Origin: an uncultured Oceanospirillaceae bacterium
GTDB lineage: Bacteria; Pseudomonadota; Gammaproteobacteria; Pseudomonadales; Balneatricaceae
Assembly (NCBI GenBank): GCA_937136055.1
Contig: CAKZOD010000093.1
Coordinates: 1-44,664, forward strand
Reading direction: 5' to 3'
Length of the DNA: 44,664 nt
The position numbers were made by a program, and so were the translations under genes. The stretch's first letter is position 1. Every line of letters starts with the position of its first letter. The notes beneath the pieces were generated by a model. It saw only the letters and a list, made by a program, of their open reading frames with translations, made no database searches and was not told where the DNA came from. Positions 1 through 9,332 of this stretch are shown here, one piece after another.

Positions 1-44
1 GCATTTACTTTCTGTCGGCAAAAAGCGATAATGTCCCGCTTAAT

Positions 45-74
45 TTTAACCTGAATCAGTGACATTAGGTTAAA
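45..74. other. Inverted repeat upstream of argS
   Basis: The arms TTTAACCT (45-52) and AGGTTAAA (67-74) are perfect 8-bp complements separated by 14 bases, about 40 bases before the argS start. There is no T-run, so this is not a convincing terminator. It could be a leader hairpin or a protein site. I see no other feature in the first 114 bases and no strong Shine-Dalgarno sequence before argS. Confidence 0.25.
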
Positions 75-114
75 GGCTCCACAAACTAAATTCTACCTTG
101 GTAAACACCTTCAA

Positions 115-1872
115 ATGAAACAGCATATCACGGCACTAATCCAAGCAGCGCTTGATACATTAGTCCAAAACGGTTCACTTCCAGCAGATATTTCTCCAAG
201 CATCATGGTTGAAAACACACGTGACAAAAGCCACGGTGATTTAGCTTCCAACGTTGCCATGACACTCGCAAAACCTGCTCGACGAAACCCACGTGATATC
301 GCGACTATGATCATTGAGGCGCTTCCTCAATCAGACATGCTTACCAAGACTGAAATCGCAGGCCCAGGCTTCATTAATTTCTTCATCACTAGTGCATCGG
401 CGACTAAGGTTGTTGAGGATATTTTAGCGCAAGGGACTGATTTTGGCCGCTCGAAAACCGCCAAAGAAGATAAAATTCAAGTTGAGTTTGTCTCTGCCAA
501 CCCAACTGGCCCACTGCATGTCGGTCACGGGCGCGGCGCGGCTTATGGCGCAACTGTTGCCGATATTCTCGCAGCTGACGGCTACAATGTTTCACGCGAA
601 TACTACGTAAACGATGCTGGTCGTCAAATGGATATTTTGGCGGTGAGTGTATGGCTGCGTTACCTAGAACATTGCGGTGAAAGCTTCACCTTCCCTGCTA
701 ACGGCTACAAAGGCCAATACGTTTACGATATTGCCTTACAAGCTAAACAACAGCACGCTGATCAGTTCCATCACAGCGCAGAGATCGTCTTCACTGATCT
801 ACCATTAGATGAGCCAGAAGGTGGCGACAAAGAAAAATATATCGATGCACTTATCGTGCGTTGCAACGAGCTATTAGGTGATAAGTTTAAAACCTTGTTT
901 GACGTCGGCCTAGAAGCTATTCGTGAAGATATCCGCGATGACCTTTCAGGTTTTGGTGTTGATTACCAAGAGTGGTTCTCTGAGCGCTCACTCACTAGCA
1001 CTGGTGATGTTGATCAAGCACTTGCGCGTTTAGAGGCTAGCGGTCATCTTTTTGAAAAAGAAGGCAACACTTGGTTTAAGTCAACTGACTTTGGTGATGA
1101 CAAAGACCGTGTAGTGAAACGCGCTAATGGCGCGACAACTTACTTCGCCTCTGATATCGCATACCACATGAACAAGTTTGATCGCGGTTTTGATAAAGTG
1201 ATCAATATCTGGGGTGCTGATCACCATGGCTACATTACCCGTGTTAAAGCAGCTATCAGTGCATTAGGATACGATGCTAATCGTTTAGTGGTTAAGCTTG
1301 TACAATTCGCCATTTTGTACCGCGGTGCAGAGCGTGTTCAAATGTCGACACGTTCAGGATCTTTCGTTACGTTGCGTGAGCTACGTGATGAAGTTGGCAC
1401 CGATGCTTGCCGTTTCTTCTATGTAACGCGTAAAGCTGATAACCACATGGATTTTGATCTAGAACTTGCTAAATCTCAATCGAAAGACAACCCTGTTTAC
1501 TACATCCAATACGCTCACGCCAGAATCTGCAGCGTGATGGAAAAGCTTGCAAATAGCGAATGGCAGCTTGATAGTCAAAACGGCTTACAAGTATTGGCAG
1601 ACTCTTCAGATGATGACGAGAAAAGCATTCTTAACCAGCTTGCCAAATACCCGGAAACTGTTCACAACGCTGCAACGAATTTCGAGCCTCATCTAATCGC
1701 TAATTATTTGAAAGACCTAGCAAGTGCATTCCACACTTACTACAACTCAAATAAGATGCTAGTTGAAGATGCAAAGCAAAGAGATTCACGCCTAATCTTG
1801 AGCCTTGCAGTTAAGCAAGTGCTAGCCAATGGCTTAGCATTACTTTCTGTTAGCGCACCACAGCGGATGTAA
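115..1872 (+). CDS. argS: Arginyl-tRNA synthetase
   Basis: This cytoplasmic class I aminoacyl-tRNA synthetase charges tRNA-Arg with arginine using ATP. The 585 residues match the usual length of about 580. The N-terminal Add1-type tRNA-binding domain comes first. The class I signature SANPTGPLHVGHGRG lies at residues 128-141, with HVGH as the HIGH box. The KMSKS-equivalent loop is VQMSTRSG, followed by the C-terminal DALR-type anticodon-binding domain, which ends in the typical SAPQRM. The start has a weak ribosome site, but the N-terminus aligns with the family. The SPOR gene begins 8 bases after its stop, so the two are probably co-transcribed. This is a core gene with nothing unusual. Confidence 0.98.
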   Translation: MKQHITALIQAALDTLVQNGSLPADISPSIMVENTRDKSHGDLASNVAMTLAKPARRNPRDIATMIIEALPQSDMLTKTEIAGPGFINFFITSASATKVVEDILAQGTDFGRSKTAKEDKIQVEFVSANPTGPLHVGHGRGAAYGATVADILAADGYNVSREYYVNDAGRQMDILAVSVWLRYLEHCGESFTFPANGYKGQYVYDIALQAKQQHADQFHHSAEIVFTDLPLDEPEGGDKEKYIDALIVRCNELLGDKFKTLFDVGLEAIREDIRDDLSGFGVDYQEWFSERSLTSTGDVDQALARLEASGHLFEKEGNTWFKSTDFGDDKDRVVKRANGATTYFASDIAYHMNKFDRGFDKVINIWGADHHGYITRVKAAISALGYDANRLVVKLVQFAILYRGAERVQMSTRSGSFVTLRELRDEVGTDACRFFYVTRKADNHMDFDLELAKSQSKDNPVYYIQYAHARICSVMEKLANSEWQLDSQNGLQVLADSSDDDEKSILNQLAKYPETVHNAATNFEPHLIANYLKDLASAFHTYYNSNKMLVEDAKQRDSRLILSLAVKQVLANGLALLSVSAPQRM

Positions 1873-1880
1873 TTTAATAG

Positions 1881-2657
1881 ATGGCATCAAGGAAAGATTT
1901 CGCCTCTAAAAAGAAGCCCGCGAGAAAGAAAACGGCAACGAGCACGCCCAAAGCGCAGCCACCTGTGAAAGCAAAAGCTGCGCCAGCGCCTGCTCCCGCG
2001 AAAAAGCCATGGAAATTATTAGTAGCTAGCGTTGTTGCGCTGGGTACTATTATTACTGTGCTTTACCAACTCACGCAGGTCGATCCGAAAGAGATTCGCG
2101 AGACAGGTATTTCCGCTTTAATTGAAGAAAAACTCTCGCAAAGCAGCGACTCAGCAACAACGGCACCAACAACAACAGTAGCAGCTCCTGTACCAAAACC
2201 TCTAGCAGCCAAGCCTGCTGCGCCAAAAGCGCCTGCGAAAACAACTGTAAAAACACCAGATAAGCCCAAACCAAAGCCAGTAGCCAAAGTACCGGTAACT
2301 GATAAATCGACTCAAGGTGAAACTAAAGAGCCTTATCAGTTCTACAAGATTCTCGCTGAGGACTCCGTAGAAACGGAAAACATCGAAGCTTACAAGTTCA
2401 CACCAAAAACAGCTAAGCTCAAAAACAGCACTTTGTTGCAAACAGGTTCATTTCGCAATGCTAAAGATGCTGAACGTATGAAAGCGCGACTGATCTTAAA
2501 TAACTTCCCTAAAGTGAAAGTTAGCAAAAGCACCTCGGGCAATGGCACTTGGTATCGCGTACGCACCGGCCCATTTATTACCTTCAATCAGCTAAAGTCG
2601 GCTTTAACCAAGCTCAACAAACTCAATATCTCGCCTATCCAAATACCTCTTAAGTAA
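1881..2657 (+). CDS. FtsN-like SPOR-domain membrane protein
   Basis: This is a bitopic inner-membrane protein with a periplasmic peptidoglycan-binding SPOR domain, of the type found in FtsN-like division proteins. It has a Lys/Arg/Ala/Pro-rich cytoplasmic tail (residues 1-42), one transmembrane helix at about 43-65 (LLVASVVALGTIITVLY), a long Ala/Pro/Lys/Thr linker (about 95-150), and a SPOR domain at about 180-258 containing LQTGSFRNAKDAERMKARL and WYRVRTGPF. Its position between argS and hslVU is the place where many gammaproteobacteria keep an ftsN-like gene. I do not assign the symbol because other SPOR proteins share this architecture. The start is 8 bases after argS; translation may be coupled, since no strong ribosome site is visible. 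Confidence 0.88.
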   Translation: MASRKDFASKKKPARKKTATSTPKAQPPVKAKAAPAPAPAKKPWKLLVASVVALGTIITVLYQLTQVDPKEIRETGISALIEEKLSQSSDSATTAPTTTVAAPVPKPLAAKPAAPKAPAKTTVKTPDKPKPKPVAKVPVTDKSTQGETKEPYQFYKILAEDSVETENIEAYKFTPKTAKLKNSTLLQTGSFRNAKDAERMKARLILNNFPKVKVSKSTSGNGTWYRVRTGPFITFNQLKSALTKLNKLNISPIQIPLK

Positions 2658-2685
2658 TTAGTAGGTAGGTATCTCTCAAAATATC

Positions 2686-2712
2686 GCGAATCTGAGACAA
2701 AGGATTCGCCTT
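2686..2712 (+). terminator. Possible terminator after the SPOR gene
   Basis: GCGAATC (2686-2692) and GATTCGC (2703-2709) form a 7-bp stem with a 10-base loop, 28 bases after the SPOR stop codon. The following stretch CTTATTCTCTT is T-rich but not a clean T-run. It would separate argS/SPOR transcription from hslVU. Confidence 0.4.
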
Positions 2713-2717
2713 ATTCT

Positions 2718-2743
2718 CTTGAATTTAGCAAATAAGCAACCAT
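2718..2743 (+). promoter_or_regulatory. Candidate sigma-32 heat-shock promoter of hslVU
   Basis: CTTGAA (2718-2723) matches the sigma-32 -35 element. After 14 bases, AACCAT (2738-2743) keeps the CCAT core of the CCCCAT -10 element. hslVU is a sigma-32 operon in Escherichia coli, which makes this site plausible. The assignment rests on pattern matching alone. Confidence 0.4.
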
Positions 2744-2820
2744 AGTCTATTAATCACAGATCTCTGTGTAAGCTAATGCATCTGCTAGATTTAAAGTAAA
2801 TAGGCAGCTTGTACTAGTAG

Positions 2821-2836
2821 TAATGAGATCTCATTA
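2821..2836. promoter_or_regulatory. Perfect 16-bp palindrome in the hslVU leader
   Basis: TAATGAGATCTCATTA is perfectly self-complementary and ends 21 bases before the hslV start codon. It lies inside the leader expected from the candidate heat-shock promoter. It may be a protein-binding operator or an mRNA stability element; the E. coli hslVU leader is known to contain a stabilising stem-loop. With no loop bases available, a hairpin would use only part of the palindrome. Confidence 0.45.
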
Positions 2837-2857
2837 TTCACATTAAGGTATATAAAT

Positions 2858-3385
2858 ATGACTACGATAGTTGCTGTGCGTCGTGAAGATACAGTCGCCG
2901 TTGGCGGTGATGGTCAAGTATCACTTGGCAATACCGTTATGAAAGGCAGTGCAAAAAAAGTAAACGTGCTAGCCAAACACTCTGTAATTACAGGCTTTGC
3001 CGGCTCAACTGCAGATGCCATCACGCTGCGAGATTTATTTGAGCAACAGCTTGATAAGCACCAAGGCAATATAGTGAACGCGGTTATCCACCTAGCCAGA
3101 GAGTGGCGCAGCGATAAGGTATTGCGTCGTCTTGAAGCGCTAATGTTAGTCGCTAACAAAGAAAAGACATACCTATTATCAGGTACTGGAGACGTGATCG
3201 AGCCGGAGCACGGCGTAATTGCCATTGGTTCAGGTGGTAACTTCGCACAAGCTGCAGCTGTGGCACTGGTTGATAACACTGAATTAGATGCAAAAACAAT
3301 TGTTGAAAAAAGCTTACATATCGCCGCTGATATTTGCGTATTCACCAATCACAATCAAGTAATAGAAACACTCGCTACAAAATAG
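2858..3385 (+). CDS. hslV: HslV, ATP-dependent protease peptidase subunit
   Basis: This is the proteasome-related peptidase of the HslVU (ClpQY) cytoplasmic protease, which degrades misfolded and regulatory proteins. The sequence begins [11 protein letters not shown], so removing Met exposes the N-terminal nucleophile Thr. The family blocks [12 protein letters not shown] and GFAGSTADA follow, and [10 protein letters not shown] and AIGSGGNFA are present. Its 175 residues match the family length. A short ribosome site (AAGG) precedes the start. hslU follows 19 bases after the stop (counting from its preferred start) and supplies the unfoldase ring. Expression is probably heat-inducible from the candidate promoter upstream. 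Confidence 0.98.
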   Translation: MTTIVAVRREDTVAVGGDGQVSLGNTVMKGSAKKVNVLAKHSVITGFAGSTADAITLRDLFEQQLDKHQGNIVNAVIHLAREWRSDKVLRRLEALMLVANKEKTYLLSGTGDVIEPEHGVIAIGSGGNFAQAAAVALVDNTELDAKTIVEKSLHIAADICVFTNHNQVIETLATK

Positions 3386-3404
3386 CCAGCTTTAGGAGTA
3401 TATG

Positions 3405-4745
3405 ATGTCTAATATGACACCTCGCGAAATCGTCCACGAATTAGATCGCCATATTATCGGCCAAGATGCTGCTAAAAGAGCTGTTTCTATCGCCCTTAGA
3501 AACCGCTGGCGCCGTATGCAACTAGATGAAGAGTTGCGCACAGAAGTTTCCCCAAAAAACATTTTAATGATAGGCCCAACAGGTGTCGGTAAAACCGAGA
3601 TCGCAAGACGTTTAGCAAAACTTGCCAACGCGCCATTCATTAAAGTAGAAGCAACAAAATTTACTGAAGTAGGCTACGTTGGACGTGACGTAGAAACTAT
3701 CATTCGCGATTTAATCGACATGTCGATGAAAATGGTGCGTGAACAGGAAATGGAAAAAGTGCGTTTTCGCGCTGAAGATATAGCAGAAGAGCGTTTGCTT
3801 GATGCGTTGTTAACGCCCGCTCGCGATGATAAATACAACGAGAACACCTCGGATTCTACAAACAGTGCAACCCGCCAAATCTTCCGTAAAAAGTTACGTG
3901 AAGGTGATCTCGATGATAAAGAAATTGAAATCGAGTTAGCACAATCCCCTGCGGGTGTTGAGATTATGGCGCCTCCTGGCATGGAAGAAATGACCAGCCA
4001 ATTGCAAAACATGTTTTCAAACATGGGCAGCCAGAAGAAAACGACGCAGCGCTTAAAAGTGAAAGATGCTTATAAAGCCTTAGTTGATGATGAAGCTGCT
4101 AAGCTTGTTAAAGAAGACGACATCAAGCAAAAAGCTATTTATGCCGTCGAGCAAAACGGTATCGTGTTCCTCGATGAAATCGATAAAGTTTGTAAGCGCG
4201 GAGATGCTGGCGGCTCTGGTGGCGATGTGTCGCGCGAAGGCGTTCAGCGCGATTTACTGCCTTTGATTGAGGGCTGCACATTAAGCACTAAATACGGCAT
4301 GATCAAGACAGATCACATCTTATTTATTGCATCTGGTGCTTTCCATTTAGCCAAACCTTCTGATTTAATTCCTGAGTTACAAGGCCGCTTACCTATTCGT
4401 GTTGAGTTAAATGCATTAACCGCTAATGATTTCCGCCGTATTTTGGTAGAGCCTAAAGCGTCACTAACCGACCAATACATTGCCTTAATCGGTACAGAAA
4501 ATGTATCGATCAAGTTCACTGAAGAAGGTATCGCACGTATTGCCGAGCTTGCCTTCCAAGTTAATGAGCAAACTGAAAATATCGGTGCACGTCGCTTGCA
4601 CACTATGATGGAAAGATTACTTGAAGAGCTATCATTCAGCGCTTGTGATCAATCTGGCGAAGCGATTGAAATCAACACTGAATACGTCAACAAGCACTTA
4701 GCTGAACTTAGTGAAGATGAAGATTTAAGCCACTATATTCTTTAA
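3405..4745 (+). CDS. hslU: HslU, ATPase subunit of the HslVU protease
   Basis: This AAA+ unfoldase feeds substrates into HslV. It carries Walker A GPTGVGKT (about residues 57-64), Walker B VFLDEIDK, the family insertion (I) domain between them, sensor region residues in GRLPIRVEL, and the arginine-finger motif [18 protein letters not shown]. The C-terminus SHYIL is the tail that docks into HslV. Two ATGs stand in tandem at 3402 and 3405. The AGGAG at 3394-3398 is 6 bases from the second and only 3 from the first, and the second gives the family-typical N-terminus [10 protein letters not shown], so I choose 3405. Confidence 0.97.
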   Translation: MSNMTPREIVHELDRHIIGQDAAKRAVSIALRNRWRRMQLDEELRTEVSPKNILMIGPTGVGKTEIARRLAKLANAPFIKVEATKFTEVGYVGRDVETIIRDLIDMSMKMVREQEMEKVRFRAEDIAEERLLDALLTPARDDKYNENTSDSTNSATRQIFRKKLREGDLDDKEIEIELAQSPAGVEIMAPPGMEEMTSQLQNMFSNMGSQKKTTQRLKVKDAYKALVDDEAAKLVKEDDIKQKAIYAVEQNGIVFLDEIDKVCKRGDAGGSGGDVSREGVQRDLLPLIEGCTLSTKYGMIKTDHILFIASGAFHLAKPSDLIPELQGRLPIRVELNALTANDFRRILVEPKASLTDQYIALIGTENVSIKFTEEGIARIAELAFQVNEQTENIGARRLHTMMERLLEELSFSACDQSGEAIEINTEYVNKHLAELSEDEDLSHYIL

Positions 4746-4762
4746 GCCTCAGTGCTATTCAT

Positions 4763-4797
4763 ATCAGGTTACTTGGCCAGACTCTAAGTAACCTGAT
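4763..4797 (+). terminator. Strong hairpin downstream of hslU
   Basis: ATCAGGTTACTT (4763-4774) and AAGTAACCTGAT (4786-4797) form a perfect 12-bp stem with an 11-base loop, 18 bases after the hslU stop. There is no T-run after it, so it may be a terminator of atypical form or a 3' mRNA-stabilising hairpin. Confidence 0.5.
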
Positions 4798-4833
4798 AGC
4801 TCTCAACCCTTTAACTTCAAACAGGCTGTCAAA

Positions 4834-5205
4834 ATGCAACGTACTCCTAGCGCAATCAAACTTCATAAGAAATCGAAGAGTTTAGAACTTCACTTTGATC
4901 AAACCGAATTTGAGCTGCGTGCAGAATACTTGCGTGTTCACTCACCTTCTGCAGAAGTACGAGGGCACGGAGTTGGCCAGGAAACACTGCAGACAAAAAA
5001 GAAATTTGTCGGCATTGATAATATTGAGCTAGTCGGCAATTACGCACTTAAAATTAGCTTTGATGATGGCCACGATAGCGGTTTATTCACCTGGGACTAT
5101 CTTTACGAGCTAGGCGAGAAAGAAGAGCAGTATTGGCAAGAATATTTAACGATACTCGAACAAGCAGGCGAGAGCCGCGATGCTGGATTAATCGGCCTCG
5201 GTTAA
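4834..5205 (+). CDS. DUF971 family protein (gamma-butyrobetaine hydroxylase N-terminal-like)
   Basis: This small cytoplasmic protein of 123 residues belongs to the DUF971 family, the stand-alone form of the N-terminal domain of gamma-butyrobetaine hydroxylases. Family blocks visible are the start region IKLHKKSKSLELHFD, LRAEYLRVHSPSAEVRGHG, and the C-terminal DGHDSGLFTWDYLYELG. Position directly after hslU is the usual one in Pseudomonas-like genomes. The molecular role is not firmly known; Fe-S or metal-related functions have been proposed for related domains. A weak ribosome site precedes the start. Confidence 0.87.
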   Translation: MQRTPSAIKLHKKSKSLELHFDQTEFELRAEYLRVHSPSAEVRGHGVGQETLQTKKKFVGIDNIELVGNYALKISFDDGHDSGLFTWDYLYELGEKEEQYWQEYLTILEQAGESRDAGLIGLG

Positions 5206-5219
5206 GCTTTAGCCGATTA
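5189..5219 (+). terminator. Possible hairpin at the end of the DUF971 gene
   Basis: TAATCGGC (5189-5196) and GCCGATTA (5212-5219) are perfect 8-bp arms spanning the stop codon of the DUF971 gene. No T-run follows, so termination is uncertain. Confidence 0.35.
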
Positions 5220-5339
5220 CTCGCACAACTATTAACCAATCGCTATTCACTTAGCCATGGCTAATATCTGATTTCCAAAGCGCCCAATAGCTTTGTAACT
5301 AGTTGTTCTATAAAGCTAAAAAATAATTTATTTATTCTC

Positions 5340-5369
5340 TCCACAAACCGGTTGTTTATCCTGTATAAT
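5340..5369 (+). promoter_or_regulatory. Candidate sigma-70 promoter of the EF-G gene
   Basis: A perfect -10 box TATAAT lies at 5364-5369, about 95 bases before the start codon. A partial -35 (TCCACA, 4 of 6 matches, 5340-5345) sits 18 bases upstream. The rest of the gap 5206-5464 shows nothing else that I can name. Confidence 0.45.
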
Positions 5370-5464
5370 GCACCGCTATTTATGCCCTAACAACATGCTT
5401 TTCTACTGCTTTTAAGCCGTAGGAATACTAATACTGACCTTTAAATAATCCGACGAGTAAAACA

Positions 5465-7558
5465 ATGTCTGACTTATCCAAATACAGAAACATTGGTATT
5501 TTCGCCCACGTAGACGCGGGTAAAACTACTACAACAGAACGTATCCTAAAGCTAACTGGCCAGATTCACAAAACTGGTGAAGTACATGATGGCGAATCAA
5601 CAACTGACTTCATGGAACAGGAAGCTGAGCGCGGTATTACTATCCAGTCTGCTGCTGTAACTTGTTTCTGGAAAGATCACCGTTTTAACGTGATCGATAC
5701 TCCTGGTCACGTTGACTTCACAGTTGAAGTATATCGTTCACTTAAAGTATTAGATGGCGGTGTTGGTGTATTCTGTGGTTCTGGTGGTGTTGAGCCTCAG
5801 TCAGAAACTAACTGGCGTTATGCTAACGAATCTGAAGTTGCACGTATCATCTTCGTTAACAAATTAGACCGTATGGGTGCTGACTTCTACCGTGTTGTTA
5901 AGCAAACTAAAGACGTACTAGCTGCTAACCCACTAGTAATGGTTCTACCTATCGGCATCGAAGACGATTTCGTTGGTGTTGTTGACCTTCTAACGCGTAA
6001 AGCACACATTTGGGATGACACTGGTCTTCCTGAAAACTACGAAGTCACAGATGTTCCTGCGGACATGGTTGATAAAGTAGAAGAATACCGTGAGATGCTA
6101 ATCGAAACTGCTGTTGAGCAAGACGATGACCTAATGGAAGCATACATGGATGGCGAAGAGCCTTCTATCGAAGACATTAAGCGTTGTATCCGTACTGGTA
6201 CTCGTACTATGGCTTTCTTCCCAACTTACTGTGGTTCTGCATTCAAGAACAAAGGCGTTCAACTAATCCTTGACGCTGTTGTTGATTACCTACCAAGCCC
6301 AACAGAAGTTGACCCACAGCCGCTAACTGATGAAGAAGGCGAGCCTACTGGCAAACTTGCAATCGTTTCTAAAGATGAATCTTTCAAAGCACTTGCTTTT
6401 AAGATCTCTGATGACCGTTTCGGCGCATTAACTTTCGTTCGTATCTACTCAGGTACTTTGAACAAAGGTGATACTATCCTTAACGCTGCAACAGGTAAGA
6501 CTGAGCGTATCGGTCGTATGTGTGAAATGCAGGCTGATGATCGTAACGAACTTTCTTCTGCACAAGCCGGTGACATCATCGCGATTGTTGGCATGAAGAG
6601 CAACGTTCAAACAGGTCACACTTTATGTGATCCTAAAGACCCAATCATCCTTGAAGCAATGGTATTCCCTGAGCCAGTAATCTCTATCTCTGTAACACCT
6701 AAAGATAAAGGTTCTACTGAGAAAATGGGTATTGCGATTGGTAAAATGGTTGCAGAAGATCCAACGTTCAAAGTTGAAACTGACCAAGATTCAGGTGAAA
6801 CAATCCTATCTGGAATGGGCGAACTTCACTTAGATATCAAAGTTGACATCCTTAAGCGTACTTACGGTGTTGAACTTGAAGTAGGTCAGCCACAGGTTGC
6901 TTACCGCGAAACAATCACTGCTGAAATCGAAGATTCTTACACACATAAGAAGCAATCAGGTGGTTCTGGTCAATTCGGTAAGATCGATTACCGCATCAAG
7001 CCAGGTGAGCCAGGATCTGGTTTCGTATTCTCTTCAATCGTTGTTGGTGGTAACGTTCCTAAGGAATTCTTCCCAGCGATCGAAAAAGGCTTCAGCAGCA
7101 TGATGGACGAAGGTGTTCTAGCTGGATTCCCTGTTCTTGACGTTGAAGTTGAGCTGTACGATGGTGGTTTCCACGCAGTTGACTCCTCTGCTGTTGCATT
7201 CGAAATCGCTGCTAAAGGCGCTTTCCGTCAATCAATTCCAAAAGCTTCTCCACAGTTGATCGAGCCAATCATGGCTGTTGACGTGTTCACTCCAGACGAT
7301 CACGTTGGTGACGTTATCGGTGACCTTAACCGTCGTCGTGGTATGATCAAAGACCAAGAAGCTGGCGTTACTGGCGTACGTATTAAAGCTGACGTTCCAT
7401 TATCTGAAATGTTCGGATACATCGGAAGCTTACGTACTATGACTTCTGGCCGTGGTCAGTTCTCTATGCAGTTCGCTCACTACCTTCCATGCCCTAACTC
7501 AGTATCTGAGAAGGTAATCGAAGAAGAAAGAGAAAGAAAAGCAGCTAAAAACAAGTAA
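5465..7558 (+). CDS. fusA2: Elongation factor G, second (stand-alone) type
   Basis: This ribosomal translocase GTPase drives tRNA-mRNA movement or ribosome recycling. The 697 residues carry G1 [12 protein letters not shown] (about 14-25), the switch I region [11 protein letters not shown]3 [12 protein letters not shown] and G4 NKLDRMGAD, then domains II-V including GSGQFGKI and a C-terminal block [13 protein letters not shown]. The segment [19 protein letters not shown] resembles the second EF-G that Vibrio and other gammaproteobacteria carry. The gene stands outside the rpsL-rpsG-fusA-tuf cluster, which supports a second copy. It has its own promoter and terminator. Whether it replaces or supplements the canonical EF-G cannot be told from this window. 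Confidence 0.95.
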   Translation: MSDLSKYRNIGIFAHVDAGKTTTTERILKLTGQIHKTGEVHDGESTTDFMEQEAERGITIQSAAVTCFWKDHRFNVIDTPGHVDFTVEVYRSLKVLDGGVGVFCGSGGVEPQSETNWRYANESEVARIIFVNKLDRMGADFYRVVKQTKDVLAANPLVMVLPIGIEDDFVGVVDLLTRKAHIWDDTGLPENYEVTDVPADMVDKVEEYREMLIETAVEQDDDLMEAYMDGEEPSIEDIKRCIRTGTRTMAFFPTYCGSAFKNKGVQLILDAVVDYLPSPTEVDPQPLTDEEGEPTGKLAIVSKDESFKALAFKISDDRFGALTFVRIYSGTLNKGDTILNAATGKTERIGRMCEMQADDRNELSSAQAGDIIAIVGMKSNVQTGHTLCDPKDPIILEAMVFPEPVISISVTPKDKGSTEKMGIAIGKMVAEDPTFKVETDQDSGETILSGMGELHLDIKVDILKRTYGVELEVGQPQVAYRETITAEIEDSYTHKKQSGGSGQFGKIDYRIKPGEPGSGFVFSSIVVGGNVPKEFFPAIEKGFSSMMDEGVLAGFPVLDVEVELYDGGFHAVDSSAVAFEIAAKGAFRQSIPKASPQLIEPIMAVDVFTPDDHVGDVIGDLNRRRGMIKDQEAGVTGVRIKADVPLSEMFGYIGSLRTMTSGRGQFSMQFAHYLPCPNSVSEKVIEEERERKAAKNK

Positions 7559-7577
7559 TCGTTTTTAACCGCTATAT

Positions 7578-7612
7578 AAAAAAACCGCTGGCGAAAGCCC
7601 GCGGTTTTTTTG
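7578..7612 (+). terminator. Intrinsic terminator of the EF-G gene
   Basis: CCGC-T-GGC, a GAAA tetraloop, then GCC-C-GCGG followed by seven T. The stem has one T/C mismatch. An A-run precedes the stem, so it can also act on the opposite strand. Confidence 0.9.
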
Positions 7613-7771
7613 TTTGTGAAGAGCAATTTTATGAGACTTCGCTGCAATAATCTTCTACTAGCATATCAAAGCGCTTAACCCCACCTATGGCAAGTTCGCT
7701 GAATTGATAGCAAAGAAAATAGCATTTAAAAAGGGCAGCAAAAGCCATTTTAAAATATCTAGATTTTTCAG

Positions 7772-8206
7772 CTACTGCAAAAATGTCCCTTTAAACCAGC
7801 CCCAAACTCCGAATGAAAAATTCGGAAAAATATCTATACCCATTGCAGACTTAATTAAATACAGCACTAAAACACCGAGCAATGTACTAAATATTAGGAA
7901 AATGGAAAGTGCTACTGCTTGTATCATCAAACCTAAGCGTCTCTCGCGGCTGCTTAGTTCACGTCTATTCCTACCCGCGACAAACACATAGTAATAACGG
8001 TACCTAAAAAACTTTAAGGTGCTGCGAATATCAATCGCATGATTACCCCAAGTTCTAGCTGCGATGGCTATCTTTAGATTAGATAACTGCTCCTCAGTAA
8101 AGCTGTCCTGCACATGCTCTGGCATACGCTCAAGTAACTTACGCATACCTATTTCGTTCTTTAAGCGATCTCTTGCAGCTGAGTTTTCTGCAGCTAAATT
8201 CCCCAT
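7772..8206 (-). CDS. Small conserved membrane protein, function unknown
   Basis: This 144-residue protein has a charged N-terminal half and one clear hydrophobic segment (about residues 93-122, MIQAVALSIFLIFSTLLGVL), then an aromatic-rich C-terminal tail. The stretch HAIDIRSTLKFFRYRYYYVF followed by VAGRNRRELSSRERR resembles small uncharacterised membrane proteins of marine gammaproteobacteria that I remember with a similar 'DIR...GRxRR' block; I cannot check this. The ribosome site AAGGGAAG lies just before the ATG. It starts 22 bases after the DUF6765 gene, so the two probably form an operon. I do not assign a function. Confidence 0.75.
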   Translation of the reverse strand: MGNLAAENSAARDRLKNEIGMRKLLERMPEHVQDSFTEEQLSNLKIAIAARTWGNHAIDIRSTLKFFRYRYYYVFVAGRNRRELSSRERRLGLMIQAVALSIFLIFSTLLGVLVLYLIKSAMGIDIFPNFSFGVWGWFKGTFLQ

Positions 8207-8228
8207 ATACTTCCCTTTTTTCAGTTAT

Positions 8229-9332
8229 TTACAGAACTACAATGCCGTGCCTTGGCAATAATTGCTTTAAAGTATAGTCGCGATGGTAAATTGCTGCTTG
8301 ATGAAACTTATAAACGTCTAAATCAGCCATCGCTTGTGAATTATCGAGATCTTCAAAGTCTTCTTTTTGTTGCTCCCAATGATGTTCACTATAGTAAGGC
8401 GCTTCGTTTTCTTCTAGTGCAAACAAATCCCCTGAATTGATCAGGTTTAGCCATGCGTTTATACGTTCTTTCTTTGCTAGCTCTTGGCGTAGCACTGCTT
8501 CTATTAAGGGTGCTATTTGATCAAACTCTTTAGCACCTCGCTCGATACCTGCCTGCTGCGCGTATTGGTTAAAAGCCCCATGCAATGCTTTACAGCCTTC
8601 TAAAAATGTCTGTGGGTTATCCCGCCATCCCGCTCGTCTTGCACAATCTTTTTTATAATTGAATCGCCATTTTAGAAAAGGCCTATCAGGATATGTTCCT
8701 ACTGCGCCGTGCCCTAGTGCACCCGTTGCGACACTCGCCCCCTTGCTTGCTATATTCCTAAAGTTTTTAGTGACAAATGAAGGGCTATATTTATTTAAAA
8801 ACGATGAAAACTTACCCATCACATAAGTCTTCATCTCTTGATTTTCGACGTCTAATTCAAAAGACTGGCCGTCCACTTTATTCCAGCGAGAGCTCACTCC
8901 GGAAAAGCCGTAGTGAGAAAAGGTGTCCGCATAGACGTGTGCCATAACCCCCAATAAAGGCAAAGCATAACTTTCTTCACGCGCCGCATGCCTAATATGG
9001 TTTTGCACCATCTCCCTTGCTATTGCGCTGTCTTTTCTACACAACAGTCGCTCAGATAACGTTTCCCCTTCATTACCCGGATAAAAGTGAAACGGTACCC
9101 AAACTTGGCGTTGCTCAGTTTGATCTGCTGCCGCATTGCCAATTGCTTCAGTATTCGTGTGTGCCGTGGCAATGGTTTGAAACATCCCGCCATCTTCGTG
9201 AACTTCACTGTTATTATCCGTTGAATCATCAACATACTGCGCTGCATAAGCAATTACTTGTGCGCGCTTAGCATTGATCCCCGCCGCTCTTGCCAGCGCA
9301 TAAGTTCCATAAAAGTGCATATCCTCTTGCAT
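8229..9332 (-). CDS. DUF6765 family protein, zinc-phospholipase-C-like motifs
   Basis: The 367-residue protein starts MQEDMHFYGTYALARAAGI, the signature start of the family I know as DUF6765. Potential metal ligands are spread as HFYGTY near the N-terminus, QYVDDST (about residue 33), HEDGGMF, and a mid-protein AHVYADTFSHYGFSG. The HxxxDxFSH pattern recalls the zinc-dependent phospholipase C / S1-P1 nuclease fold, so a hydrolase is a reasonable inference but unproven. There is no signal peptide. The ribosome site AGAGGG lies 7 bases before the start. The gene is divergent from the GMC-hydrolase fusion. A lipid-related theme shared with that neighbour is possible. Confidence 0.8.
   Translation of the reverse strand: MQEDMHFYGTYALARAAGINAKRAQVIAYAAQYVDDSTDNNSEVHEDGGMFQTIATAHTNTEAIGNAAADQTEQRQVWVPFHFYPGNEGETLSERLLCRKDSAIAREMVQNHIRHAAREESYALPLLGVMAHVYADTFSHYGFSGVSSRWNKVDGQSFELDVENQEMKTYVMGKFSSFLNKYSPSFVTKNFRNIASKGASVATGALGHGAVGTYPDRPFLKWRFNYKKDCARRAGWRDNPQTFLEGCKALHGAFNQYAQQAGIERGAKEFDQIAPLIEAVLRQELAKKERINAWLNLINSGDLFALEENEAPYYSEHHWEQQKEDFEDLDNSQAMADLDVYKFHQAAIYHRDYTLKQLLPRHGIVVL

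Noticed and set aside
2914..3348. Minus-strand open frame of 144 codons over hslV
   Set aside because: It is antisense to the clearly identified hslV gene and has no recognisable features.
7704..7991. Plus-strand open frame of 95 codons after the EF-G terminator
   Set aside because: It overlaps the minus-strand membrane-protein gene, which has a ribosome site and an organised hydrophobic helix; the plus-strand frame has neither.
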